Positions 50,188 to 58,667 of a stretch of DNA of 64,000 bases are shown piece after piece. Position 1 is the first letter of the stretch; the number at the start of each line of letters is the position of its first letter. Below the pieces are notes generated by a model. The model was not told the origin of the DNA, ran no database searches, and was given only the letters and a program-made list of their open reading frames with translations. Where the stretch lies: positions 1 through 64,000 of the forward strand of contig CAJUHR010000028.1 of NCBI GenBank assembly GCA_910586255.1, read 5' to 3'. The DNA is from an uncultured Lachnospiraceae bacterium. Its GTDB lineage: Bacteria; Bacillota; Clostridia; Lachnospirales; Lachnospiraceae. Both the position numbers and the translations under genes were made by a program.

Positions 50188-50253
50188 TGGCTGCCGTCCT
50201 GTAAGGATTGATTGCGGTATAGCCCTATGGTGACCATTACATGAGCGTTTAGG

Positions 50254-50282
50254 GGGAAAGCAGGCGACAGGCCGGCTTTCCC
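50254..50282 (+). terminator. Hairpin after the EF-G-like gene
   Basis: GGGAAAGC (50254-50261) pairs with GCTTTCCC (50275-50282), followed by TTGTTTG. It is a modest terminator. Confidence 0.5.
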
Positions 50283-50374
50283 TTGTTTGCATAGAGGGCA
50301 GAAGTGTTTTTGACCGGCGAGGACGGGCGGAAGATACCCTGCATGGATTGTTACAAATATTACCGGAGGAATCA

Positions 50375-51301
50375 ATGGAAGCGAGGAAACAATTTTCCAG
50401 AATTGGATGGGCGTTTGTGGTATTTTGCCTGGTGGATGTGTTAGTTCAGGTTATCATGGGAGTGGCAATCGGTCTTTGGAACCGGCAGGAAAATTCAGGG
50501 ATGCCCAATCTGGATATTATGCTGTTGGGACAGGTGTCCATGTATGTATTTGCCTTTCCCGTGTTCTGGCTGATGATGAAGCGAATTCCCTCCTGGAGAA
50601 AGCGGGATGAGGGGCAGATAAGTGCGGGACAGCTTTTTTTGTGGGCGGTAGTATGCTTTGGATTTACCTATATCGGGAATTATATCGGGCAGCTTCTCAT
50701 GGGAGGAGTGGAGGCCTTTACCGGAAATCCTCAGGAGAATCCGGTGCTTGATATGCTGAATGATATGAATCCGTGGATGGTTTTTCTGACCACGGTAATC
50801 ATTGCGCCGGTGATGGAGGAGCTGATGTTTCGGAAGCTTCTTATTGATAGGATTGTGCCCTTTGGGCAGAGAGTGGCAGTGGTGGTGTCCGGTCTGGCCT
50901 TCGGCTTGTTCCACGGGAATTTTTACCAGTTTTTCTATGCCTTTTCCCTGGGAGCGGTTTTTGCATATATTTACAGCAGCACAGGGCGGGTTCGGTACGG
51001 GATTATGCTTCACATGATGATTAATCTGATGGGAGGTGTTTTTCCGGTGGTGCTTTTGCAGGGGATGAACGGATTTTCCACGGAGATGGTCTATTCCATG
51101 GTTGGAATGATCTTTCTGGGGCTCTTGATGTTAGGAAGCACAATCGGAGCCGTTGTTTTGGCTTGTGTTTATTTTCGGAAGCTGACATGGTTTCACGGAT
51201 GGGCGCCTGTTCCGGAAAAGGGGATTTGCCGTGCGATTCTCATGGCGCCGGGGGTGATTGGGTTTTTGGCAGTGTGTGTGCTTATGTTTGCGCTGTATTG
51301 A
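50375..51301 (+). CDS. CPBP-family intramembrane metalloprotease
   Basis: The 308-residue protein has about eight membrane segments. The CPBP (CAAX protease/bacteriocin self-immunity) motifs are EELMFRKLLIDRI (about residue 149, EExxxR), FGLFHGNFYQF (about 181) and a later His in GIMLHMMINLMGG. These Glu and His residues hold the metal in Rce1-type proteases. CCGGAGGAATCA precedes ATG 50375. A role in processing peptides or immunity to them is known for some members; the target here is unknown. Confidence 0.85.
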   Translation: MEARKQFSRIGWAFVVFCLVDVLVQVIMGVAIGLWNRQENSGMPNLDIMLLGQVSMYVFAFPVFWLMMKRIPSWRKRDEGQISAGQLFLWAVVCFGFTYIGNYIGQLLMGGVEAFTGNPQENPVLDMLNDMNPWMVFLTTVIIAPVMEELMFRKLLIDRIVPFGQRVAVVVSGLAFGLFHGNFYQFFYAFSLGAVFAYIYSSTGRVRYGIMLHMMINLMGGVFPVVLLQGMNGFSTEMVYSMVGMIFLGLLMLGSTIGAVVLACVYFRKLTWFHGWAPVPEKGICRAILMAPGVIGFLAVCVLMFALY

Positions 51302-51331
51302 AAACACCCGTGATGAATGTTGCGGAAAGTC

Positions 51332-51360
51332 TTGACACACCTATCTAATTATGCTAAATT
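51332..51360 (+). promoter_or_regulatory. leuS promoter
   Basis: TTGACA (51332-51337) and TAAATT (51355-51360) are 17 bp apart. The T-box leader follows. Confidence 0.8.
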
Positions 51361-51374
51361 TAGAACCAGTACAA

Positions 51375-51702
51375 ATGCGGGGAAGGGAAGGAGTACGTTT
51401 TCGGGAACCATGCAGAGAGCTGCCGGACGGTGAAAGGCAGATGGCGAGGAGAGCGGAACTGATCCCGGAGCAGCCAGCTGAAGGATGTTTTGGCAAAGGT
51501 CCTTTGAGGACGGATATACAATGCAGAAGGATATCTGGGTAAGCGGGGACGGATTCCCACCGTTACAGGGAAGACGGCTTATGTCTGGCCATCGGAAAGC
51601 CAGAGCAAAGGCCGGTTGAGGGCATGCATAGGCATGAAGCAGAGTGGTACCGCGCAGGAGCTTCCTGCGTCTCTGAGAATTTCAGAGGCGCAGGATTTTT
51701 TT
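51375..51702 (+). promoter_or_regulatory. T-box riboswitch of leuS, specifier CUG
   Basis: The leader carries the conserved T-box core AGAGTGGTACCGCG (51641-51654), whose bulge pairs with the acceptor end of uncharged tRNA. A terminator follows: 51664-51675 (CCTGCGTCTCTG) pairs with 51683-51694 and seven T. In stem I, GGAACTGATCCC holds CTG at 51459-51461 in the specifier position, followed by a purine as required; CUG codes for leucine, in agreement with the gene downstream. Uncharged tRNA-Leu should favour the antiterminator and raise leuS expression. Confidence 0.92.
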
Positions 51703-51750
51703 GCGGAAACCATGCTTTTTAACCACAATTCAACAGGAGGAAGAAAAATC

Positions 51751-54162
51751 ATGGCAACCTATAATTACAGCGCCATTGAAAAAAAATGGCGTGAAAACTG
51801 GGAGAAAAATCCCATCAATGTAGATGACGGAAAGAAGCCCAAGTATTACTGTCTGGACATGTTTCCCTATCCGTCCGGCAGCGGGCTTCATGTGGGACAC
51901 TGGAGAGGCTATGTGATCTCGGACGTGTGGAGCCGTTATCAGATCTTAAAGGGGCATTATGTGATTCATCCTATGGGGTGGGACGCTTTCGGCCTGCCGG
52001 CGGAGAACTATGCCATCAAAATGGGAATCCATCCGGCTATCTCCACGGCGGAGAATGTGAAGAATATTAAGAGGCAGATCAATCAGATCGCCTCCATCTA
52101 CGACTGGGACATGGAGGTCAACACCACGGATCCGGATTTCTATAAATGGACCCAGTGGATCTTTGTTCAGATGTTTAAAAAGGGCCTGGCCTATGAAAAA
52201 GAGTTTCCCATCAACTGGTGCCCGTCCTGCAAGACCGGCCTGGCCAATGAGGAGGTTGTTAATGGCTGCTGCGAGCGCTGCGGCGCCACGGTGACCAAGA
52301 AGAATCTGCGACAATGGATGTTAAAGATCACGGCCTATGCGGAGCGTCTTTTAAAGGATCTGGACAAGCTGGACTGGCCGGAGAAGGTCAAGAAGATGCA
52401 GACCGAGTGGATCGGCAAGTCTTATGGGGCTGAGGTGGATTTTGCGGTGGACGGAAGGGACGAGAAGATCACGGTCTACACCACCAGGCCGGACACCCTT
52501 TACGGAGCCACCTTTATGGTGCTGGCTCCGGAGCACAAGCTGGCGGCGGGCCTGGCCACGGACGAGACGAAAGAGGCAGTGGAAAAGTATATCTATGATG
52601 CTTCCATGAAGTCCAATGTGGACCGGATGCAGGACAAGGAAAAAACCGGCGTGTTTACGGGAAGCTATGCGGTCAATCCCTTAAACGGCGCCAAGGTGCC
52701 CGTCTGGCTGTCTGATTATGTGCTGGCTGATTATGGTACGGGAGCCATCATGTGCGTGCCGGCCCACGATGACCGGGATTTTGAGTTTGCGAAAAAGTTC
52801 AATATTCCCATCATTCAGGTTATCGCCAAGGACGGAAAAGAGATCGAGAATATGACCGAGGCCTACACAGAGGCCAGCGGCACCATGATCAATTCCGGCG
52901 AGTGGAACGGCATGGAATCCGCAGTGCTTAAAAAGGAAGCACCTGCCATGATCGAGGCCCGGGGACTGGGAAAAAAGACGGTCAATTATAAGCTTCGGGA
53001 CTGGGTGTTTTCCAGACAGCGGTACTGGGGCGAGCCCATTCCCATCATTCATTGTCCAAAGTGCGGCAATGTGGCAGTGCCGGAGGAGGAGCTTCCCTTA
53101 AGGCTTCCGGAGGTGGAGAGCTATCAGCCTACGGGTACCGGAGAATCTCCCTTAGCTGCCATTGACGAGTGGGTAAACTGTACCTGTCCTCAGTGCGGCG
53201 GCCCGGCCAAGCGGGAGACCAACACCATGCCCCAGTGGGCCGGCTCCTCCTGGTATTTTTTGCGGTATGTGGACAGCCACAATGACAAGGAGCTGGTATC
53301 CAGAGAGAAGGCAGACAAGTATTTACCGGTGGATATGTATATCGGCGGCGTGGAGCATGCGGTGCTGCATCTATTGTACTCCCGGTTCTACACCAAGTTC
53401 CTCTGTGATATCGGGGCCATTGATTTTGACGAGCCATTTACCAAGCTGTTTAACCAGGGCATGATAACCGGGAAGAACGGCATCAAGATGAGTAAATCCA
53501 AGGGAAATGTGGTTTCTCCGGATGACTTGGTTCGGGATTACGGCTGCGATTCCCTGCGGATGTACGAGCTGTTTGTAGGTCCTCCGGAGCTGGACGCGGA
53601 GTGGGATGAGAGGGGAATCGAAGGTGTTTCCCGTTTCTTAAACCGCTTCTGGAATCTGGTCCAGTCCAGCAAGGACAAGGATGTGGCCGAGACGAAGGAG
53701 ATGGTGCGGCTGCGTCATAAGCTGGTTTTTGACATTGAACAGCGGTTTAACCAGTTCAGCTTAAATACTGTGATCTCCGGGTTTATGGAATACAACAATA
53801 AATTGATGGAGCTGGCCAAGAAAACGGGCGGCATCGACAAGGAAACCCTACGGACATTTACGGTTCTTTTGGCTCCCTTTGCGCCTCATATCGGCGAGGA
53901 GATCTGGCAGCAGCTTGGAGGCACGGACAGCGTGTTCCATGCCCAGTGGCCGGAGTGGAATGAGGAGTGCATGAAGGAGGACGAGATTGAGATTGGCGTT
54001 CAGGTCAACGGCAAGGCCAGAGGCGTGGTGTCTTTGCCGGTAGGGGTGTCTAAGGAGGATGCCATTGCGGCAGGCAAGGCGGCTGTGGCAGATAAGATTA
54101 CCGGGACCATTGTCAAGGAGATTTATGTGCCAGGGCGGATTATCAATATTGTGTGTAAATAG
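51751..54162 (+). CDS. leuS: Leucyl-tRNA synthetase
   Basis: The class I synthetase charges tRNA-Leu. The 803 residues begin MATYNYSAIEKKWRENWEKN, with YPSGSGLHVGHWRGY (HIGH motif, about residue 40), Cys pairs of a zinc-like site in WCPSCKTG and CCERCGATV, and an editing domain near 220-420 (VYTTRPDTLYGATFMVL, CVPAHDDRDFEFAKKF). The tryptophan-rich QRYWGEPIPIIHCPKCGN and KMSKSKGNVVSPDDLV (about 578) follow. ACAGGAGGAAG precedes ATG 51751. Expression is controlled by the T-box leader. Confidence 0.96.
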   Translation: MATYNYSAIEKKWRENWEKNPINVDDGKKPKYYCLDMFPYPSGSGLHVGHWRGYVISDVWSRYQILKGHYVIHPMGWDAFGLPAENYAIKMGIHPAISTAENVKNIKRQINQIASIYDWDMEVNTTDPDFYKWTQWIFVQMFKKGLAYEKEFPINWCPSCKTGLANEEVVNGCCERCGATVTKKNLRQWMLKITAYAERLLKDLDKLDWPEKVKKMQTEWIGKSYGAEVDFAVDGRDEKITVYTTRPDTLYGATFMVLAPEHKLAAGLATDETKEAVEKYIYDASMKSNVDRMQDKEKTGVFTGSYAVNPLNGAKVPVWLSDYVLADYGTGAIMCVPAHDDRDFEFAKKFNIPIIQVIAKDGKEIENMTEAYTEASGTMINSGEWNGMESAVLKKEAPAMIEARGLGKKTVNYKLRDWVFSRQRYWGEPIPIIHCPKCGNVAVPEEELPLRLPEVESYQPTGTGESPLAAIDEWVNCTCPQCGGPAKRETNTMPQWAGSSWYFLRYVDSHNDKELVSREKADKYLPVDMYIGGVEHAVLHLLYSRFYTKFLCDIGAIDFDEPFTKLFNQGMITGKNGIKMSKSKGNVVSPDDLVRDYGCDSLRMYELFVGPPELDAEWDERGIEGVSRFLNRFWNLVQSSKDKDVAETKEMVRLRHKLVFDIEQRFNQFSLNTVISGFMEYNNKLMELAKKTGGIDKETLRTFTVLLAPFAPHIGEEIWQQLGGTDSVFHAQWPEWNEECMKEDEIEIGVQVNGKARGVVSLPVGVSKEDAIAAGKAAVADKITGTIVKEIYVPGRIINIVCK

Positions 54163-54242
54163 GAATAAGTAAAAAGGATATGCAAAAAGCCGGCCCGCGG
54201 CGCCGGAGGAATAACAGGGATCGGAAAAATATCAGACAAAAG

Positions 54243-54292
54243 CAGGAAGTGGAAGGCACAGAATAAACGGTGTCCTCTGTTTCCTGTTTTTT
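54243..54292 (+). terminator. leuS terminator
   Basis: CAGGAAGTGGAAGGCAC (54243-54259) pairs with GTGTCCTCTGTTTCCTG (54270-54286) with one mismatch and several wobble pairs, followed by six T. Confidence 0.8.
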
Positions 54293-54405
54293 ATCTGTGG
54301 GCGTAACACTTTGTGTCTTTGTTTTATAAGATAAGGAGAAGACGAGCTTTAGACTGACACTTTAAAATTTTTATTATAAAATTAAAAAAATTTTTCTTTT
54401 AGATG

Positions 54406-54435
54406 TTTACAAAGTGTTAAGAAATAGGGTAAAAT
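54406..54435 (+). promoter_or_regulatory. Putative promoter of the SGNH lipoprotein gene
   Basis: TTTACA (54406-54411) and TAAAAT (54430-54435) have an 18-bp spacer. AACACTTTGT (54305-54314) and ACAAAGTGTT (54410-54419) are inverted copies around a 95-bp AT-rich stretch; the right one overlaps the spacer. The leader of about 125 nt to 54567 shows no clear structure. Confidence 0.5.
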
Positions 54436-54566
54436 AGAAAAAAGATGTAAAAAAGGGAGGGGTGTAAGCCTTTCATATCGGTTATCAGTGGTATCATCGA
54501 GCTTTTTTCATACATTAGGGGACAGGCAGCATGTAAAGTTTTAACTTGTAAATTGGAGGGGTTCTT

Positions 54567-55385
54567 ATGAGAAAAAGTATCAAGATGGTAGTAATAATTC
54601 TGACAATGATAGCTATGACCGGCTGTTCATCAAAAAGTGGTGAAGCGGATGAACTGATGGATTTTTATGCTGAGACAGACTGGAAAGCGCCGGATCCGGT
54701 AGTCGGAAAGAAGCCCAGGATTTTGTTTGTCGGCAACAGTCATACATTTTACAATGATCTTACGGGAACGTTTGCAAAGATTGCCTATTCCTTTGGCCAC
54801 AACAGTGATGTATATGAGCTGTCCAAGGGATATTATACTCTCAAGCAGTATGCCAATGTGGAGGATGAGCTGGGGGCGCTGTTTGACAAGACGATAGTTG
54901 GAAAAAAATGGGATTTTGTGGTTCTCCAGGAAAACAGCAGTCTTGCTTTTTCTTCGGATGCGGATGAGGAAATGTTTCCCTATGCCCGCGTGCTGGATGA
55001 GAAGGTTAAGTCCACAGGAGGTCAGACTGCCTTTCTTATGACCTGGGCGCCTAAGGATGGGATCAAGGACGGACTGAAAAAAACCAGCAGGGAAGAGCTG
55101 CAGTCCCGGATGGCAGACAATTATATGACTATTTCAAAGGAACTGGATGATCTGGTGATTCCTGCGGGAATCGGTTTTATGCGCTGCGTGGATCAATATC
55201 CGGAGATTGAATTGTGGGATCAGGACGGCAGCCATCCGTCTCAGGCAGGAAGCTACCTGGCCGCCTGCACGGTCTATGCGGTGGTATATCAGCAGTCGCC
55301 GGAGAACTGCACTTATACAGGAGAATTAGACAAGGATGAAGCCTTAAAGCTGCAGAAGATTGCGGCGGAGGTGGTTCTGAAATGA
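54567..55385 (+). CDS. SGNH-hydrolase-like lipoprotein
   Basis: The 272-residue protein has a lipoprotein signal (MRKSIKMVVIILTMIAMTGC, Cys 20). Block I reads ILFVGNSHTFYND (about residue 51), with GNSH in place of GDS, which is common in SGNH relatives. Late in the protein DGSHPSQAGSYLAACTVYAV (about 227) holds the Asp-x-x-His pair. The Asn of block III could be in VVLQENSS. An anchored extracellular esterase is likely; the substrate is unknown. GGAGGGG precedes ATG 54567. It is convergent with arcC. Confidence 0.75.
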   Translation: MRKSIKMVVIILTMIAMTGCSSKSGEADELMDFYAETDWKAPDPVVGKKPRILFVGNSHTFYNDLTGTFAKIAYSFGHNSDVYELSKGYYTLKQYANVEDELGALFDKTIVGKKWDFVVLQENSSLAFSSDADEEMFPYARVLDEKVKSTGGQTAFLMTWAPKDGIKDGLKKTSREELQSRMADNYMTISKELDDLVIPAGIGFMRCVDQYPEIELWDQDGSHPSQAGSYLAACTVYAVVYQQSPENCTYTGELDKDEALKLQKIAAEVVLK

Positions 55386-55423
55386 TGTGAGTATATTATT
55401 TAGGAAATGGTTTAACGATAAAA

Positions 55424-55469
55424 AGACAGCCTCTGCCCGGCGGAGTGATCCATGGGGCAGAGGCTGTCT
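55424..55469. terminator. Bidirectional terminator between lipoprotein gene and arcC
   Basis: AGACAGCCTCTGCCC (55424-55438) and GGGCAGAGGCTGTCT (55455-55469) form a perfect 15-bp stem, with A-rich sequence on the left, so it serves arcC on the minus strand best and also closes the convergent plus-strand gene. Confidence 0.8.
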
Positions 55470-55475
55470 GCATCA

Positions 55476-56417
55476 CTAAAGGACTTCGGAAATGATTGTT
55501 CCGGCCCTGCCTTCCAGGCTGTCAGAGGCCTTGTCCAAAGTGGTGATGATAGCATTGCGGTTCTTTCCTGACTTGAGGAAGGAGACGGCCGCTTCAATCT
55601 TTGGAAGCATGGAGGCAAATTCAAAATGGCCCAGGCGGATGTATTCCTCCGCCTGGCAGGTGGTCATGCGGCTGATGGGCTTTTCCTCCGGTGTGCCATA
55701 GTTTAAGGTTACATTGGAGACGCTGGTGAGGATCATCAGGACATCGGCATCTGTCTCCATGGCCAAGAGGCCGGCGGCCAGATCCTTTTCAATCACAGCG
55801 CTGGCGCCCTTTAAACGGGAGCCTTGCTCCAGTACGGGGATTCCGCCGCCTCCGCAGCAGATAACGATCTGATCTGCGTTTAGAAGAGCGCGGATGGCAT
55901 CAATCTCCACAATGGAGACAGGTCTGGGGGCGGAGACGATCCGCTGCCAGCCCTTGCCCGGAATTTCGGTCACATAGTTGCCCTTGGCCTCCTCGTCATC
56001 GGCCTCCTGCCGGGTCATATAGCGTCCGATCTTTTTGACCGGGGTATAGAAGGAGGCATCGTAGGGATTTACCATCATCTGTGTCAGAATAGTGGATACG
56101 GGTTTGTAAATGCCCCGGCGGATAAGCTCAGAGCGGATGCCGCTCTGTAAGTCGTAGCCGATATAGCCCTGACTCATGGCAGAGCAGACGGACATGGGGG
56201 CCGGAGTGTAGCCGGGATGCTGTCGGGAAAATTCATTCATGGCCGTATGGATCATGCCTACCTGGGGGGCGTTGCTGTGAACCAGGGCCACCTGCCAGCC
56301 TTTTTGGATAAAATCAGCAATAACCTGGGCTGTGTTTACGACAGCGGCTTTTTGCTCCGGAAGGTTAGTACCCAGGGCGTGATGGCCAAGGGCTATGACA
56401 ATGCGCTTTTTGGACAT
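55476..56417 (-). CDS. arcC: Carbamate kinase
   Basis: The 313-residue enzyme makes ATP from carbamoyl phosphate and ADP, yielding ammonia and carbon dioxide, at the end of arginine, agmatine or purine fermentation. Typical blocks are IVIALGHHALGTN (N-terminus), VALVHSNAPQVG, SQGYIGYDLQ, KGWQRIVSAPRP, and CCGGGGIPVLEQGSRLKGAS. VIEKDLAAGLLAMETDADV contains the phosphate-binding Lys. No arcA, arcB or carbamoyltransferase gene is next to it, so the source of carbamoyl phosphate lies elsewhere. It stands alone with its own promoter. Confidence 0.94.
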   Translation of the reverse strand: MSKKRIVIALGHHALGTNLPEQKAAVVNTAQVIADFIQKGWQVALVHSNAPQVGMIHTAMNEFSRQHPGYTPAPMSVCSAMSQGYIGYDLQSGIRSELIRRGIYKPVSTILTQMMVNPYDASFYTPVKKIGRYMTRQEADDEEAKGNYVTEIPGKGWQRIVSAPRPVSIVEIDAIRALLNADQIVICCGGGGIPVLEQGSRLKGASAVIEKDLAAGLLAMETDADVLMILTSVSNVTLNYGTPEEKPISRMTTCQAEEYIRLGHFEFASMLPKIEAAVSFLKSGKNRNAIITTLDKASDSLEGRAGTIISEVL

Positions 56418-56478
56418 GGTATGAATCCTTCTTTCTCAGAGGCCAGTGGTTACTCTGGATGTGATATTTTTTTATAAC

Positions 56479-56507
56479 ATTATAGTGTTTCCACTGGAAA
56501 AATGCAA
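56479..56507 (-). promoter_or_regulatory. arcC promoter with palindrome in the spacer
   Basis: On the minus strand TTGCAT (56507-56502) and TATAAT (56484-56479) are 17 bp apart. The spacer contains the 13-bp palindrome TTTCCACTGGAAA (56488-56500), placed where a repressor would block transcription. Confidence 0.7.
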
Positions 56508-56557
56508 CCTATTTGTGTTATACTGAGGGAGCGCTTGCAAAGGAGGAGTGTTTTTTG

Positions 56558-57367
56558 GTGAGACAGATCCGGCAGATTATATGGGCTCTCTGGCAGATGA
56601 CGCTTCCGCTTCTTGTATACTTGGTTGTGGAGGAATCACTGTTCGGAGGCTGGAGCTTCTTTTTCGGTCAGGTTCCCGAGAATCTGACGCTTCCTCTGAC
56701 GGCTCTCTCCTGGGCGGTGGCCATGGTTCCTTTGGGTATGGAATACAGGAGAGGGGAAAAGAGAGCCTCGTTAAAGCTTCTCTCAAGAACAGCCTTGTTT
56801 TTTGCGGTGGCAGGCGCGGGAGCATGTCTGTTTTTTAACGGGCTTTTGGGTATGCTTCCCTTTGACAGGGAAGAATATCACCAGGCAAGTCAGGCTCTGT
56901 ACCGGCCGGGATTGTTTGTCCGGTTTATCTCTATGGGGGTGGTGATTCCCTTAGGAGAAGAGCTGGTGTTTCGGGGACTGGGATATGGCCGTGCCAGAAG
57001 AGAGCTTCCTCCTGTAGCAGCCGGAGTGCTCTCGGCAGCATATTTCGGATTGTATCACATCAATCCTTTACAGGGACTTTATGCCGGTATTCTTGGCCTG
57101 TTTTTGGTCAGGGCTTATGAGCGGGGCGGCTTTTGGGGGTGTTTTTTGTTTCACGGAGCCGCCAATGTGACGGCGGTGATATTACAGAGTATCCGTCATA
57201 ATATGACAGAGATACTGCAGAATATTTTTGGAGGGCCATTCACTGTGTGCTTTGTGGAATTTTTGGGGAAAGCCGTGGATGAGCATAGTCTGGGACAGGC
57301 GGTCATGATGGCGGCAGGAGCCGGTCTGATGATCATGGGGATTCCCGGAATGAAAACTCACGAGTAA
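56558..57367 (+). CDS. CPBP-family intramembrane protease, second copy
   Basis: The 269-residue membrane protein has about seven hydrophobic segments. CPBP motifs are LGEELVFRGLGYG (about residue 136, EExxxR), YFGLYHINPLQG (about 165) and FLFHGAANVTAV (about 200). GTG 56558 was chosen because AGGAGGAG lies 9 nt upstream. It is not close in sequence to the CPBP protein at 50375. The next gene, a glycosyltransferase, starts 23 bp on, so they may share a transcript. Confidence 0.82.
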   Translation: MRQIRQIIWALWQMTLPLLVYLVVEESLFGGWSFFFGQVPENLTLPLTALSWAVAMVPLGMEYRRGEKRASLKLLSRTALFFAVAGAGACLFFNGLLGMLPFDREEYHQASQALYRPGLFVRFISMGVVIPLGEELVFRGLGYGRARRELPPVAAGVLSAAYFGLYHINPLQGLYAGILGLFLVRAYERGGFWGCFLFHGAANVTAVILQSIRHNMTEILQNIFGGPFTVCFVEFLGKAVDEHSLGQAVMMAAGAGLMIMGIPGMKTHE

Positions 57368-57390
57368 GATAAGAAGGGACGGAAAAGGAC

Positions 57391-58410
57391 GTGAAGCTTT
57401 TATCGATAGCGATACCATGCTATAATTCGGAAGGATATATGAGGAGATGTATTGATTCTTTGCTGCCTGGAGGCGATGAGGTGGAGATCCTGATTGTGGA
57501 TGACGGCTCTCAAAAGGATCGGACAGGAGAGATTGCGGATGAATATGAGGCGGCGTATCCCGGAATCTGCCGTGCCATTCACCAGGAGAACGGAGGGCAC
57601 GGGGAGGCAGTCAATGCAGGGCTGCGGGCTGCCACCGGGATTTATTTTAAGGTGGTGGACAGTGATGACTGGGTAAATGAGGAGGCCTACCAGGAGGTTT
57701 TGCAGGTGCTGCGCCGGTTTGTGTACGGGGACGAGACTCTGGATATGCTGGTGACGAATTTTGTTTATGAAAAGCAGGGAGCCAAGCATAAGCGGGTTAT
57801 GCAGTACCGAACGGCCCTTCCCAAAAGGGAGCTGATGACCTGGGATGATGTAAAGGTGTTTATTTTAGGTCAATATATTTTGATGCACTCCGTGGTTTAC
57901 CGGACAAAAATGCTTCGGGACTGTGGTTTGGAGCTTCCCAAGCATACCTTCTATGTGGACAATATTTTTGTGTACCAGCCTCTTCCTTATGTAAAAACTC
58001 TCTACTATCTGGATGTGAATTTTTACCGGTATTTTATCGGCAGAGAGGATCAGTCGGTCAATGAGCAGGTGATGATCGGCCGCATTGACCAGCAGATCCG
58101 GGTGACCAAGCTGATGTTAGACTGCTGTGACTTATCCAAGGTAAGCAGCCGGAAGCTGCGTCACTACATGGTCCGGTATCTGGAGATCATGATGACCATT
58201 TCCTCGATTCTGGCCATCAAGTCCGGGCAGGAGGAGAACATGGCGAAAAAGAAGGAGCTGTGGCAGTATCTGAGGAAAAAGAATCTGCCTCTGTTTCTGC
58301 GGCTGCGGTGGGGATTTCTTGGGCAGGGCATGAATCTTCCCGGAAAGAGCGGAAGAACCGTATCCATCGCCGGATATAAGATAAGCCAGAAGTTCTTTGG
58401 ATTTAATTAA
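57391..58410 (+). CDS. Family 2 glycosyltransferase
   Basis: The 339-residue enzyme has a GT-A fold start LSIAIPCYNSEGYMRRCIDS (residues 4-23), ILIVDDGSQKDRTGEIADEY with the nucleotide Asp pair (about 33-52), GGHGEAVNAGLRAATGIYFK, and the DxD-type VVDSDDWVN (about 88). The acceptor part is variable, ending in a basic helical tail; no transmembrane export segment is seen. The sugar and acceptor cannot be read. GTG 57391 was taken as start, with GGAAAAGGAC upstream. A very strong terminator follows. Confidence 0.85.
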   Translation: MKLLSIAIPCYNSEGYMRRCIDSLLPGGDEVEILIVDDGSQKDRTGEIADEYEAAYPGICRAIHQENGGHGEAVNAGLRAATGIYFKVVDSDDWVNEEAYQEVLQVLRRFVYGDETLDMLVTNFVYEKQGAKHKRVMQYRTALPKRELMTWDDVKVFILGQYILMHSVVYRTKMLRDCGLELPKHTFYVDNIFVYQPLPYVKTLYYLDVNFYRYFIGREDQSVNEQVMIGRIDQQIRVTKLMLDCCDLSKVSSRKLRHYMVRYLEIMMTISSILAIKSGQEENMAKKKELWQYLRKKNLPLFLRLRWGFLGQGMNLPGKSGRTVSIAGYKISQKFFGFN

Positions 58411-58460
58411 ATTATTGTTTTCAGAAAGCAACAGTTCAGACAGGTTTGGGTTGCTGCTTT

Positions 58461-58513
58461 GAGAAGCCTCCAAAAGCCATACAGGAGGAAGGTATGGCTT
58501 TTGGAGGCTTCTC
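58461..58513 (+). terminator. Terminator after the glycosyltransferase
   Basis: A perfect 22-bp stem joins 58461-58482 (starting GAGAAGCCTCC) and 58492-58513 over a 9-nt loop, followed by CGGTTTTTGCG. Confidence 0.85.
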
Positions 58514-58559
58514 CGGTTTTTGCGAATGTTGATTATAGCTTCCATAACTGAAAATTATA

Positions 58560-58588
58560 TTGACAATTTACCACTTTAACACTATAAT
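58560..58588 (+). promoter_or_regulatory. Consensus promoter of the TAXI-TRAP operon
   Basis: TTGACA (58560-58565) and TATAAT (58583-58588) match consensus with a 17-bp spacer. Confidence 0.88.
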
Positions 58589-58667
58589 ACATACAAACAG
58601 TTGTGAACGCCACAAGAAAAAATTTGTGGAAGAAATTGTCAAAAAGAGGAGAAAAGAGGAAAAATCT

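Noticed and set aside
54305..54419. AACACTTTGT / ACAAAGTGTT pair as transposon ends
   Set aside because: The repeats are only 10 bp, the 95 bp between are AT-rich without coding content, and no target duplication is visible.
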